NCBI GenBank assembly: GCA_023014335.1
Contig: JAECYW010000011.1
Span: 248,001 to 312,000 of the forward strand
Direction of reading: 5' to 3'
Length of the DNA: 64,000 nucleotides
DNA from: Galerina marginata
Taxonomy: Eukaryota; Basidiomycota; Agaricomycetes; Agaricales; Galerinaceae
Shown here: in pieces, positions 1-12,169 of the stretch
How positions within the stretch are numbered: position 1 is the stretch's first letter
How the letters are laid out: each line of letters starts with the position of its first letter
The notes under the pieces: generated by a model
Told to the model about the DNA's origin: nothing
The model's database searches: none
The model's input: the letters and a program-made list of their open reading frames with translations, nothing else
Position numbers and translations under genes: made by a program

Positions 1-800
1 CATCGATTTCCTTGACCCTTCAAGCCCTTTACCTAAACGGCGCTCGAATAGAGGTGTTAAACTCGGAAGAATACGGCTCTCTTTCCATAACAGAACGATT
101 GGTTATGCCTGCATTGGAGCATTTTGAGATCTTGTCTTCGACATCCTGCGAGCGAGCCAGCTTATTATCGCATCTATACAAACTCTCACTACCGAATGTC
201 CATACCATTATTTGGGACTCACGGTGGACGGAGGACTTAGGAACGTCTACACCCGCTCACAGGAGAACATCAATGATCCCACCAGACGAACACCTGGCCT
301 GCGTGACGCGCCTGATCGGATGGGCTGCTCGCAAAAATTGTTATGCGCTTCAGGGAGAAACTCTCTACTTTGACCCCAGCAAAGTGGCTGCCCCTGCGCT
401 CGAAATGTGGGTGAAACTTCTCCCGAATTTGGTTGTGCTGGCTCTGCCAAGCTGTGTGAGGTGAAGTTATTTTGACCATTGCATTGGACACAGCAGAACT
501 CTCAGACATCTCCATATCGGCGAGACCTTATACTTTATTGACCTTGTGTCTATCCTGGAGGAAGCTTCACACACAGATTGCCTTCCGCACTTCGAAGTTC
601 TAACTATTTACTCCCGTTGGGGGGTTGGGTGCTGGAGGGAAGTGAAGGAGCGTTTTGTTAAGATGGGGCTGGAGCCGTTCAGTGAGCCGCTCATCAATAA
701 TTCCGTGACGCGAGCTCGGAATCACCTTAGAACCACCTACATATTACGCTTTGACGCAGCAGCTAGCAACGAATGTTTCTTAACTGACCCGTCCATATAA
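1..800 (+). pseudogene. F-box/leucine-rich-type protein, copy 1 (5' truncated by window edge, one nonsense codon)
   Basis: This is the C-terminal part of an F-box gene whose other copies lie at 6.2-8.0 kb and 15.8-17.6 kb. The frame is open from the first bases to position 461. It meets a single TGA at 462-464 and then stays open in the same frame to the terminator at 798-800. In copy 3 the equivalent codon is TGG (17259-17261), so a Trp codon appears to have become a stop by a G-to-A change. Conserved blocks on both sides include LYKLSLPN, IIWDSRWT, GWAARK and EPLINNS. Proteins of this class pair an N-terminal F-box with irregular leucine-rich repeats and act as substrate adaptors of SCF ubiquitin ligases. 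The F-box of this copy would lie left of the window. With one lesion it is either a young pseudogene or a truncated allele. Confidence 0.8.
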
Positions 801-3800
801 TTTATCAACTTGTTTACATTTCGACGAATTTTTTTTGATGATATTCCAATTTCTATACATTTTGACTCTCTTATTGGCTGCCTTTGTCCGAATCAGATTG
901 TTTCAATGAGTTAGGATAGGTAGGCAATACGCCAAATAGAAATAAGTATGCTATACTCAGCACAGTACCTAGAATTTCCATAGAATTTGACGTTGCAGCC
1001 CTAGTGGACTTTGGTAGCGTAAACTGAGACCCGTGAGCCCACAGAGCCGAGCCTTAGCCCAATGCGCGCCGCCCCGAAGTCCTAAACTCTGAAAACGCGT
1101 GGTCTATGTCAGGTTGAGATTTAGAGTGCACACTCCCCAGCAGAAAATGACGGTGAGATCACTAAGTGGCGAGCGAGTACTGACCGCTAGGATTCGATTG
1201 AAATCGATGGGAACTTCGGACGAGAAGTAGAGTTGTTTTTCTAAGACGAAAAAAATTAACTGAATCGCTTGTGGACTTGAAACAAAGGATAAGGAATATC
1301 GATTAAAGCGGATGACTTGGAGGAATTGCATGTTCGAAATTGGCGCGAAGCTAAGGCGTGGACGGGGTAGACACAATTCTAATACAGCCTAGGCATAGAC
1401 GGGATTCGGTTTGATAACGAGTATGACTAGGCAAATTTTGGGTGCAGTCGAGTACAGTGTAAATAGCAAATCAAAGTAAAGCAACCCAACGGAGGAGTGT
1501 AAACGGCGGAGAGATTAAGGAAAGAGATAAGGATAGATTGTAAGAAGTCAGGATGTAATTATAAAACGGCGTGACTTACTTCTTATTGGCCGTAAAATAT
1601 GAATTGGCGCGTTCACCAACAGGTGTGTGTGTGGATAGGAGAGTTATTGTGGGGTCGTACAGATCTTGCGCAGGAGATAAAGGGCGTGTACTCGAGGACT
1701 GTAGATGTCGATCTCGATGTCAATATTCGTCCTTTGGATGAGGTGCAGTTGGGTATGTGATAAAGAAGTCGACAAAGCCAAAGGAATGAAGGGTATGAGG
1801 ACAAAGGTGGTTGCCAGACTCCAGTTCGCATAGATAACAAATAACAAAATCCATGCAGCCGACAACGGAAAGCCAACGAAAAAGAAAAAAAAAGCAACAA
1901 GGCGAGTTTCTGTATCCCTTGTCTCAGTCGTAAAAAAAAACTCGCAGGATTGGACGGAAAAGCAAAAGACTGAGGAGTACACCAGCCGCAGAGCGAAACC
2001 CAGGATATGAAGAAACACACAATCAAAGAGCCTAGAGGGGACGAGAAAGCTGTCATGGCCTCATTCACAGGGTGACGGTAAGTTGGCTGATTGATTTTTG
2101 ACGATGTCAAAGCCTTTCATATTCAAAGAGAACGTGCATGGTGCTAGAGGAATGAACCAGGCACGCAGACCGGCCCGAGCATTTCTATTTGGCCTTTCCC
2201 TCCGAAACAAGCAATGTCGACGGGTACCTCTTTCTCTTTCGATCACCCCTTCGTAGTGTGCTACCTCGTAACTAACCGACATGGCCCATTGGATCACTCC
2301 TTTTTGCGTATAACGACGCGGTTTTGGAGTAAGGACGACCAGACGTGACCTAACTTCCCCCAACAACATCCAGATTGTCCCGCCCCAGCCAGCTCTGTGT
2401 CTCTTCCTTCATGGAGGCATCGAAGGTATGAACTAGGCTCGAACTACGAATGATGGCTCGGCTTACGGAGCTTTGGTTGCGTTTCTTTCTAGTACCTCCT
2501 CGAGGCCTCATTTAGCTTGGTGTTGGAGAGAGCCCATGCTTGGAAAGCGGCGCTGAGTCGTTTGGATCAGATGAAGATATCGGTAAGCACATTCATTCTC
2601 TGTTCTTCGACCCTAAAACCTCGATGTGCTGATAAAATTCCGTTTCTCAGTGTCTCAAGGCTATAAGAGCTGTTCCTACAGCTGAAATGACAGCTTAGGT
2701 GGCACTAATCGACGTTCTCAGTATCACATCTTTCTCAATGTTGTGACATATTCAGATTCGTCCTTTCGCGCGATTCATGACGTCAAGGTCGTTCGTCAGC
2801 GCTCTCCTCAGCACCCACGTCTTGCCTCCATTTTGTGCTCCGCTGGAAGTCGCATATCACCTTCAGCACGTCTTCGTGGCACCAAGAGTGGCAAGACCCC
2901 CTTTTCTCCTTTAGATTCTAGAATGCCCTTCACTGCTGTTAGATCTCGTGCACATCCAGCATAAGCGTCACCTCCTCCAAGTACTCGTATGGGAACGAAC
3001 GCAGGAGGTGCACTGGCGGGTTATGGAAGGAAGGACCCTACAGTACGACAAGGAAGGCTAGATGCGAAAAAAACCCTATCGGCGACGGTGCTGGCTTCAT
3101 CCTGCTTCTCGCCTCAAAATCACAGTCACTTTCAACGCCGCTTCCAGCGTCGATGTTACCTCCTGCGCCTCAAGGTTCCGTTCCTACCCGTCCCGCGCTC
3201 GGTTCACCAAGCAGCTTTTCTCACTGCTATTCAAGCTCGTGGCGTGCCCAATGCCTCCACCCCGTCATGAGCGTCGCCTTGTGGCGCTGTCAGTATTCCG
3301 TCCGCACAGCCCAGCTCGTCAAGGAGGACACGTCATATTCCGACAAAGGGAAGGGAAAGATATTTGAGGAGGCAGATGAGAAGCGCTGGTTCGCCGTACC
3401 TTACGACCCGTCCTCCTGCTTTCTTATCCTGTGGATCACCCTGCCCCGTTTCCTGCGGATTTTTGTTTGGGAGCCGGTCCCGTATTGGCACGGCAAGGAA
3501 TGACTCAGAAGTACAAGGAGGATGGGTGGATACCAAACAATCTCGCCCCGCCCGTCGCTTGCCCGCCTGCGCATCCTCCTTACTGAACGAGCATCGCCAT
3601 CACCGCCCCCACTGTCTCCAGCTTCAACGCCGCCTCCTGCGTCGTCCTGCACCCCTAACAGCGAGCAGCAGTAACGTCACTGTACCTCAAGCTCCTGCCG
3701 TGCCCATGGCCACGTCACACAAGCCACACCGCGTGCTACTGTCCCATCCGCCCATCCCACCGCGAGGAGGAGGACACGTCATACCTCAACCAGGCGGATT

Positions 3801-6800
3801 TTGAAGCATGACTAGCAACAGCGGGAAGCAGCTGCGCGGTCGGCTTTCTCCAGCAGCACCATCGGTATCGGCATCCCATAATCCTGCCCCGCCCCACCTG
3901 GCCCGTCTGCCCTGCTCCGTGATCGTCCTGTCAGCAGCCAATTGCACCTGCCTACGCCGCCCCTAGAACAGCGTCAGCTACATAAGGGCTGCGGTCGAGG
4001 TCGATGTGGATCGATCGTCCATCTGTTCTTCGCAATCCCCTTTTCATTACTCCATCGCGTCGAGGCTTTCTTCAAAGTTTATGTTTTGTCGACGTGTCTC
4101 GTAATGCGGCATGATGAGGGTTTTTCCCCCGCGCAGGAGCGAGCGGGCGTGCTTGGAGGTTCGAGATGTGGAGACGAATGGTGGCGTCTTTTGGACCAGC
4201 GAGCAGTCCACCTTCTGGGGGTGGGGTGGGACGGGACGGCGGACGAGAATGCGGGAGGAGGAGGATGCTCAGCTACCAGTTCGAAGATGTCAGTTTTCGA
4301 ACTTCCTCAGGACGCCGACCCGGTAGAGAGGAGGATGGCGTCGACGAAGTTTATGAGGACCTGGCAACTCAGATCTTTCCGCGATTGTCTTCGATAACGG
4401 TCGTCGATGGTTTAAAGTTATGGCTAACTCCTGACCATCAACACCTTATCACTCCAAAGCTCGAAGATCCCTCGATGTGATTTAGGACTCAGCTCAACGA
4501 GGAACTGTCTGACGCGCAGGAGCCGGAGCTTTGGCAAACGGGCCTGGCAAGTTTCGAGCCTTTTTCTAGGGAGAGAGGAATGCGGACGAGGTGGTGGAGG
4601 AGATGGACTATACTCGAGTATATTGGGCCTGGCGATGCTAGGCTCTTCTCGGATTGTTTTTATCCAACATGACCACCACTTCCGGCGTTGGTTATGGTGT
4701 TTATCCTTCTTTTTGCCGGGTCCTCGGGTTCTCGTCTGTTCCTCTTCAACGTCAACCCCAACGTCTCGCTCATCAGCGCTTAGCAGCATAAGCCGGACCT
4801 GATGCATCCAATTGCTCGCTTCTCTTCGAGCCAAGAGCATCGTCAAGACAGGCGTCCATCGATGTGGCGTCATTCAACATGGGATTTCGGTCTCGACATT
4901 TGATTTTCGACATTTATTGGCCAACAACGGACCCTTGACCGCGTTATCCTCCAGCTTCGAGCACGAATTTCAGTGTTCGACAGCCAGTCCATGTTGGTGT
5001 TGCCACTCAGCGAGTGCATGGCTTTCTTCGAATAGCGGCTCTACCGAGTTTGGGTGTGCCTGTTCGTTGACGTGGCATAATTTTAGGTTTTCGTTTTCGG
5101 GGCCGACACGTATTCACGCAGATGTCGAGCCATCTTCTCCTCCTCAACCTCCTCTTGCACCGTCTGCGTTGTCTTATGAAGATGACAATTCTCGTTCGTC
5201 CCATTATAACGTTGCCCACCACCCAAACATGCTACTACCTACGCTCCAACCTTAAAGGCGACTCTAAACCCGAACCAGGTTCGGGAGTGGAAGAACAACC
5301 AACTCCTAGCTGGCTGGCGTTCCTCTACATGGGATTGTTGATGTGCTGGCACTGGCCATTGCGGCGGTGATGCAGGTATGTCGGTACCTGTGCCCAATTC
5401 GAGTACGATTCCGAGGTTTCGGCCAGGTTGTAGAGAGCGAAAGGTTGTTGATAGGAAGGAGGCGAGGCGAGAGCGACGGCACTCGCAATATGCAGGAAAT
5501 GTCGAAGTAAAAGTGCTGAAGATGACGCGTTCGAGGGGTAGAAAAGGCGTATGCAAACGTTTTGAATGCTGAACAACCTGGTACGCCTCAACTTTTGACG
5601 ATTTGCCTGTACTTAAACTATACAATTTCTTACACAGACATCTTGTTACGAGGATGATGTTTTTCTTGCCCTTGGACCTCGTAACGGTATCTTCGGTCCC
5701 TTGTAGTCGTACATGACTAGGCAGTTGAATCACAAAGTCTTTCGACCAACATAGACAGGTTCAACAGATTTTGCTTTCTGTTAATTTCAGTAATTTGTGT
5801 CTTTCTACTTCGAATACTTTGAGCTTTCTAAATACAGTTCCAGTCGACAGTTTACAAAGATGGTCTTGTCGATGCTCAAGCGCTTATGCATTACGCCCTC
5901 GCCACTTTCAGCTGTCACCATTCTCAAATCGTTCTTTTAGGTTGTCCAGCTTAGTGTTTTGGTCTGCGTATTTCTTGGGCACAATAGTATTTCCAAAACA
6001 CAGATTGTCATTCTTTCATTATTGCTTTCTCCAGCTCATACATATAAGAATTGTTCACACCAAATTGTTTATGCTGTCCCGACCCACTTGTGCTCTTCCG
6101 GTGCCTTTGTTTTGTTTGGCTACGCGGCTCGACGCAAACATGCAAAACTTCTTGCACTCTTGACCCTGGTCCCTCGTCCCGATTATCGTCGACCTCTCCT
6201 CACTGTCAACCTCAAATGCCTCCTCCTGGGGCCCACCTTTCGGTGGAAGAACTTCTTACGGCACTTAAATGGAAATTGGATAATGAAGATGAGGTCGTTG
6301 AGATTGAAGGTCTAACAGATTCGCCGTCGTATGTTGGCAGCTATCTATCGATTGCTTACGACAATTTATTCAACCATTTTGTTGTTCACCAGGGCAAATT
6401 GGCCATCTACGGTGGGTTCTAATTACAATCCTAATCCTGCTCGTGACTGATTGTGTCTGCAGTGGCTGCGAAGGATGGGCGAACTGAAATACATCGTTGG
6501 TCTTGTGGCATATCACCAGAACTCCTTCATTAAAGTCAATCTTTTGCCTGCTGAGATCCTCAGCGAAATTTTCTTGCAAGTGCGGGGCGAATATTTGAAC
6601 CCATCGTTTTGCTTGCCACCAGAAAACCCGGATTTGACTGGTGCTAACAAATGGATCAAAGTTGGCCACGTGTGCTGAAAGTGGTGGCGAACTGCTCAAA
6701 ACACCAAAGCGCTTTGGTCTCGAATAGTTCTCTCTCATCGCCTTCCATCCCCGGCCACGATGGCCACTCATTTCTTCCACCAATCACACCCACTTCCTAT

Positions 6801-7190
6801 CTCTCTCGAGCAAGACATTGATCAAATATCTTTGGCTGAAGACACTGCGATGCATAAGTTTTATAATCTCTTGCTCGAACACCCCAATCGCGCCTCAGCG
6901 CTTTACCTGCGAGGATATTTCCCTGAAAAGGACTGGCACCTTCTTCAGAAGTCGTTGCCGAATTTGGTTGAGCTGGAACTTTCTTTTGAAAAGCATCGGA
7001 TACAAAATGGGTATATTGCAAACTTTCTCGGCGGGTTTCCCTCTTCCTCCCTCAGAAAGCTCTCGTTAGAGAATTATACCTGGCCGGGACTCACACCTCC
7101 TGCTTTAACGCACCTGTATCTTGCCGACAACTCCATAATCAGCGAGGTCGGTCTCGCCGATTTCTTCAACATGCTAGCGTTGATTTCCCC
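14..7190. repeat. Tandem segmental duplication, period 1 (about 7.2 kb)
   Basis: The same order of sequences recurs twice: F-box gene 3' half, an intergenic stretch with a dispersed repeat, GC-rich blocks, and then the promoter and first exon of the next F-box copy. The F-box landmark 'gacccttcaagcc' starts at 14, 7191 and 16811, giving periods of 7,177 and 9,620 bp. Similarity is visible throughout, for example 1560-1640 with 8460-8530, 2100-2280 with 9860-10080, 3390-3450 with 11260-11330 and 5700-5900 with 15330-15520. Confidence 0.85.
801..5700. other. Intergenic part of period 1, no convincing gene
   Basis: Short open frames occur on both strands, but none keeps its frame in the duplicated counterpart (7972-15330). 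Indels between the two copies break the frames. About 1340-2100 belongs to a dispersed repeat also seen at 8.2-9.9, 17.8-18.5, 23.0-23.5, 24.0-24.4, 33.1-33.4 and 38.4-38.6 kb. About 2700-4100 is GC-richer and could hold a very old gene relic. The 4300-5570 block is the single-copy version of a segment that is tandemly doubled in period 2. Confidence 0.6.
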
Positions 7191-7971
7191 GACCCTTCAA
7201 GCCCTTTACCTCCAAGGCGCCGGACCAAACGTGTTTATCCCGGAAGAATACGACTCCCTTTCCATGACGGAAAGATTGGTCATGCCTGTACTGGAGCATT
7301 TTGAGGTGCTTTCTTGTCGATCCCACAACTCTGGCAATTTACTGTTGCATCTGTATAAGCTCTCACTACCAAACATCCGCGCCATTATTTGGGACTCACG
7401 GTGGACAGCTGACTTACGAAGGGATACCGACGCTCACGAAAGAAAAGCAATGATCCCTCCGTATGAACATCTGGCCCGCGTGACGCGTTTAGTCGGGTGG
7501 GCTGCTCGAAAAAAGTGTTACACACTTCAGGAAGAGACTCTCTACTTCGAGCCTAGCGAAGTGACGGCGGATTCACTCGAAACGTGGGTGAGCCTTCTCC
7601 CCAATTTGGTCATGCTGGCTTCCCCAGCTTCTGTACCGTGTATGAACCCTGCCATTCAACACAGCACAACTCTTATGCATCTCTCTTTTGGCGACCACTC
7701 AAACTATAGTGTCCTGGTGTACACCCTGGAGGAAGCTTCAAACACAGATTGCCTTCCGCGCCTTGAGGTTCTAACTATTTACTACAGATCGACCCTTGGC
7801 TTTTTCCTGAATCAGGTGAAGCAGAACTTTGTGTCGATGAAGATTAAACCGCTCCGTGAGCCGCTCATCAATAATTCTACCATGCGAGCTTGGTGTCATC
7901 TTCAAACCACTTACACATTACGTTTTGACATAACTGCCCGCGGAGCTTTCTTATCCGACCCGTCTTTATAA
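6216..7971 (+). pseudogene. F-box/leucine-rich-type protein, copy 2 (one nonsense codon)
   Basis: Paralogue of the gene at 15.8-17.6 kb. The putative first exon starts at ATG 6216 (MPPPGAHLSVEELL...). A short intron follows at about 6410-6475 with a CTGCAG acceptor. The next exon carries the F-box core LLPAEILSEIFLQ. The frame is interrupted by one TGA at 6676-6678 and then stays open to 7969-7971. In copy 3 the same codon is CGA (16302-16304), so a C-to-T change at a CpG site turned Arg into stop. An ATG at 6760 would allow a 403-residue protein without the F-box, so a truncated product is conceivable. Expected role: substrate recognition in an SCF ubiquitin ligase. As read, the F-box is cut off from the repeat region. 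Confidence 0.8.
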
Positions 7972-8660
7972 TTTAGTTACTGTTTAAATTTCGAGTTTTC
8001 GACGAGGTCATCGATCAACATTAATATTAGAAGCGTTGATATCAAGTAGTTTCTTAATTATATTGTCTTTTGATTAATCCCCTTTACCTTCCTCGATTAG
8101 TCAACGGTGAAGTGCCCTAACTGGTGCTGGAATATCCCACTACTTACCTACAGATTTGACTGAGAACTTGGTGATCACAGGCACCAGTCTTTGGATATGT
8201 AATGACGGTTATGGCGGATGACTCGGAGGAATTGCATGTTTCAAAGAAATTGGCTTAAGACCCGAGACGCGGGGAGCTAAGGCCCGCGGGGTAGACACAA
8301 AATAGGCGGCATTCGGTTTGATCATGAGGGATAACTAGGTATATTTTGCGTGCGGAGTATGGTGTGAATAGCAAATCAAAGTAAAGCAATCATACAGAGG
8401 GGTAAACGGCGGAGAGATTGAGGAAAGAGATAAGGAAAGATAGTAAGAAGGCAGGAACAGGAAATGTAATTATAAAACGGCGTGACTTACTTCTTGTTGG
8501 CCGTAAAATATGAATTGGCGCGTTCACCAACAGGTGTGTATATGGATAGGAGAGTCATTGGTAGGGTTGTACAGATCTCAATGCGCAGGAGATAAATGGC
8601 ATAGTAGTGTAGATGTCGATGTTGATGTTGATATACGTCCTTTGGATGAGGTGCAGTTGG
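7972..8660. other. Intergenic sequence and dispersed repeat, no gene seen
   Basis: The 3' flank of F-box copy 2 runs into the dispersed repeat (from about 8210). It matches 1310-1744 of period 1 and, more loosely, 17.8-18.2 kb. No conserved frame is visible. Confidence 0.6.
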
Positions 8661-9162
8661 CAAGGGGGCACCGGGGTTCGAAAAACTACCCGGGGTCGAT
8701 TTTTCTCTTTAAGCTCTCGCCTACCCCCCCCCCCCCCCTCCCGCGACCCATATCGGGTATGTTTTTCGTCCAAAAGCGGTATGTTTTACTCACCTTTGTG
8801 ATCCTGACTTGACGGACACGACTTGCCCGAGCTGCGGCACCGTGAATAGGCAGAAGCAACAGGTTTTCACTGTACAGTATATATCAAATGTATGGCGACT
8901 GTACATCCTATATTTTTTTGAAATCTCACCGTGCTCCTCAGTCGTCGGAATTCAATCAAAAACTCTCCCCAAGTGGTGTAAATATGCATCACCTGTTGAA
9001 AATGAAGCTTCCAAGTTATAAAACCAATATATTGCTTCGAAAGCTAGTGCTTGTGCGTAAAATTTCAAATTTTACCCCCCAAAATAATTTTTTTTTAAGC
9101 CTCCGGCAGCCCACCCCCCCCCCCTACCCCGGGTCACGGATTCGAATCCCGGTGCCCCCTTG
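8661..9162. mobile_element. hAT-like miniature transposon (MITE), 502 bp, 8-bp target duplication
   Basis: The ends are inverted repeats of 22 bp with one mismatch, starting CAAGGGGGCACCGGG. They are flanked by a perfect direct repeat GCAGTTGG at 8653-8660 and 9163-9170. The paralogous unoccupied site in period 1 has GCAGTTGG once (1745-1752), and the related repeat copy near 18191-18198 is also empty. An 8-bp target duplication and CA-starting termini fit the hAT superfamily. The interior has poly-C tracts near both ends and no transposase, so it is non-autonomous. Confidence 0.9.
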
Positions 9163-9277
9163 GCAGTTGGGTATGTGATGAAGGAGTCGAGGTAAATGAT
9201 CGCTGATTCGCCGAAGATGTAGAAAATTCAAAAAGCCAAAGGAATGAGGGTATGAGGACAAAGACGGTTAGTTCGTA

Positions 9278-9558
9278 CATCAGTATTCAAGCATTTTAGT
9301 TTCCACGGGTTTCTCAACCTGAAAAACCGCCAAAAACCGTAAAAAACCGTCGAAACTGGAAACCTGGAAACCTATGTCCCCATTTCAGGAAACCTGTCCC
9401 TGGCTCGTCGCACCGATTATTCTGGCCCTTTCCAACCCTGACTGGACCCTTTTCTAAACGTAGTATAACTTCCCTTTCCAGGGTTTTCAGGTTTCCGGAA
9501 ACCCAGAAAGCCAAGAAAACCGGCAAAAACCGGAAACTAAATTGCCGTTTTGCTGATG
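9278..9558. mobile_element. 281-bp non-autonomous inverted-repeat element, copy a
   Basis: This is the same 281-bp sequence as at 32139-32419, with a single difference noticed by eye (C/T near the middle). Both copies start CATCAG and end CTGATG. The terminal 27 bp are imperfect inverted repeats that share the inner block ATTTTAGTTTCC. The interior is built of GGAAACC/GGTTTCC-like motifs. The paralogous place in period 1 (about 1800-1850) lacks it. No clear target duplication is visible at this copy. It has no coding capacity of its own. Confidence 0.85.
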
Positions 9559-12165
9559 ACTATAGATGGTTCATAACAAAATCCATGCAGCCGACAAGTG
9601 AAAGCCGACGAAAAAGAAAAAGAAGCAACAAGGCGAGGTTCGTGTATCCCTTATCTCAGTCGTGAAAAAAAAGCCCGCAAGATTGGACGGAAAAGCAAAA
9701 GACTGAAGAGTACACCAGCCGAAGAGCAAACCAAACCCAGGATATGAAAAATCACACAAGCGAAGAGCCTAGAAGGGAGGAGAAAGCTATCCTGGCATCA
9801 CAGCTGATAAATTTTCTCATCCACAGGGTGACGGTAAGTTGGCTAATTGATTTTTGACGATGTCAAAGCCTTTCATGATCAAAGAGAACGTCACGGTGAA
9901 TGGTTGTGGAAACGAAGGAGAATTGAACCAGGCACGCAGACCGGCCCGAGCATTTTTATTTGGCGTTTCCCTCCGAAACAAGCAACGTTGGCGTGTACCT
10001 CTTTCTCTTTCCATCACCGTCGGCGACACGGTTCACCTTAGCTTCATAGTGTGCTACCTCGCAGCTAACCGACATGGCCCAGTGGATTACTCATCTTGCG
10101 TATAACGAAGCGATTTTGGAGTAAGGACGACCAGGCGCGGCCTCCTCCGACACCATATGCATCTGGGTTGTCCCGCCCCCAGTGTGTGCCTCTTCTTTGA
10201 CAATCGCATCAAAGCTATGACCGAGGCACAAGCTACAAGCGACTACTGGGCATACAGGACTTTTTTTACGCTCATTTTAATGCCTCCTGACTGGCCTCAC
10301 CCTTGACTTGGTGTTAGAGGAAGTCCGTGTCGAAAAAATGGCGCTGTAGAGTCGGAACAGATGAAGATATCAGTAAGTGCTTACCCTCTCTGACGTTGAA
10401 GCCGTAAAACCTCGATGTGCTGACAAGATTATGTCTCTCAGTGTTTCAAGGCTGTAAGAGCTGTTCCTGCAGCTGGAACGAATGCCTAGGCGGCCACCCA
10501 TCGAAGATCTCAACATCACACCGTTCTCAATGCTGCGACGCATTCAGATTCGCCCTTTCGCGCGATTCCTGACGTCAAGGTCGTTCGCCAGCTTTCCCTC
10601 CAGTACCTGCGTTCTGTGCTCCGCTTCGTGCTCTGCTGGAACTCGCAAATTGGATCGCCACCTCACTTTCAGGCTTTCGGCACGTCGTTGCAGCACCAAC
10701 CCCAACCTTCTCTACCCAGCATTACTTCGTTTTTGTCGCCTCTTGTGCACACGCCCAGCACGAGCAGCATCTACTGCAGCTATTCGTTTGGGAACAAAAC
10801 TGTACCCTTTCTGACACGGCAAGGAAGGACCCGAGAGCACAAGGAGGAAGAATGGACGCGAAAAAACCCTATCGACGACGTCGCCAGTCCCATCCCTGCT
10901 TCCCAGCTCAACGTCACCGTCAACGTCACCTCCACCGCCGCTTCCAATTTCAACGTCGCCTCCCGTGGCAATGTTCCGGTTCAGAAGTTTTGCACCCATC
11001 TCAACAAGCAGCAACGTTTTTCAGTGCGGTTCAGTCTCATGACGTGCCCTATTCCTCCACTGCAACATGAGCGAAACTTGTGTTGTTGTCAGTATTTCGT
11101 CCGTGCATTCCAGCCCGTTGAAGAGGACAGGTCATATCGACAAAGGAAGGGCAGGAGGGGTATTGGAGAGGGCGAAAGGAGTTGCTGCGGGGGATGATAC
11201 GCTGGGTGTTGGTGGAAAGTGGGCGAGCAAATTGTCGTACGCGACCGTCAAGAAGGAGAAGCCCTGGTTCGCTGTACCCTACGACCCGTCCTCCTGCTTT
11301 CCTATCCTGTGGATCATCCCCGCTTCCTGCGGATCTTTGTTTGGGAATTGGGCCCTTACTGGCACGCCGTGGAATGAATCGGAAGTACGAGGAGGAAGGG
11401 CAAATGCGAAACCACCAAACGAGCATCGCCATCACCGCCCCACGCCGCTTCAGCTTCGGCGTCGACTCCTGCGTCGTCCTGCACCCCTTTCACCAAGCAG
11501 CAACATCTTTCCTGGACCTCAAGCTCGAGCCGTACCCAACGCCAATGCTTCCATCTCGACACGTCACACAAACAACATTTTATGTTACTGTCCCGTCTAA
11601 ACCCCCAGCTCGTGAAGGAACCGGAGCACACGCTATACCCGACCAAGGGGGATTCTGAAGCATGAGCAGCGAGCTGCGGGCAGCAGCTACTCGGATGACT
11701 TTCTCCAGCAGCAGCAGCAGCACCCCATGGTTCTGCTTCGCGATCGTACTACCCCAGCTGCCAATTGCACCCGTCTACGTCTTCGGTGCAGCGCCAGCTA
11801 CGTGGTGGCTACTGTTCGAGGTCTATATCGATCGATCGTCCATCTGTTCTTTTCTCACCTTCTTTCCATTTACTCTAGCACGTGGAGACCTTCAAAGTTT
11901 AAGTCTGCTCGACGCGTCTTGTAGTCCTGCGCCGGCGTGATGAGAGCGAGGTTTTACCTCCGCGTAGGGGCTGGCGAGCGTGCTTTAAGGTTGGAGATGC
12001 GGAGACAAACCACAATTGTTGGCGCCTTTTGGACAAGCTGGCAGTCCACTTTCTCGGGGTGGGGTGGGCCAGGATGGCAGACGAGGGTGTGCGAGGAGGA
12101 GGATGCTCGGCTAGCAGGTCGAAGATGCCACCTTTCGAACTTCCTCAGGAGTCAGGATGTCGTAG
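9559..12165. other. Intergenic part of period 2, no convincing gene
   Basis: This matches about 1850-4330 of period 1. Open frames here are not preserved between the two periods. No domain, signal peptide or transposase motif was recognised. Confidence 0.55.
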
Positions 12166-12169
12166 AGAG

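Noticed and set aside
9131..9162. T-arm-like sequence GGATTCGAATCC suggesting a tRNA gene or SINE
   Set aside because: The stem does not pair well, no anticodon or D arm precedes it, and the segment is explained as the terminal inverted repeat of the hAT-like MITE.
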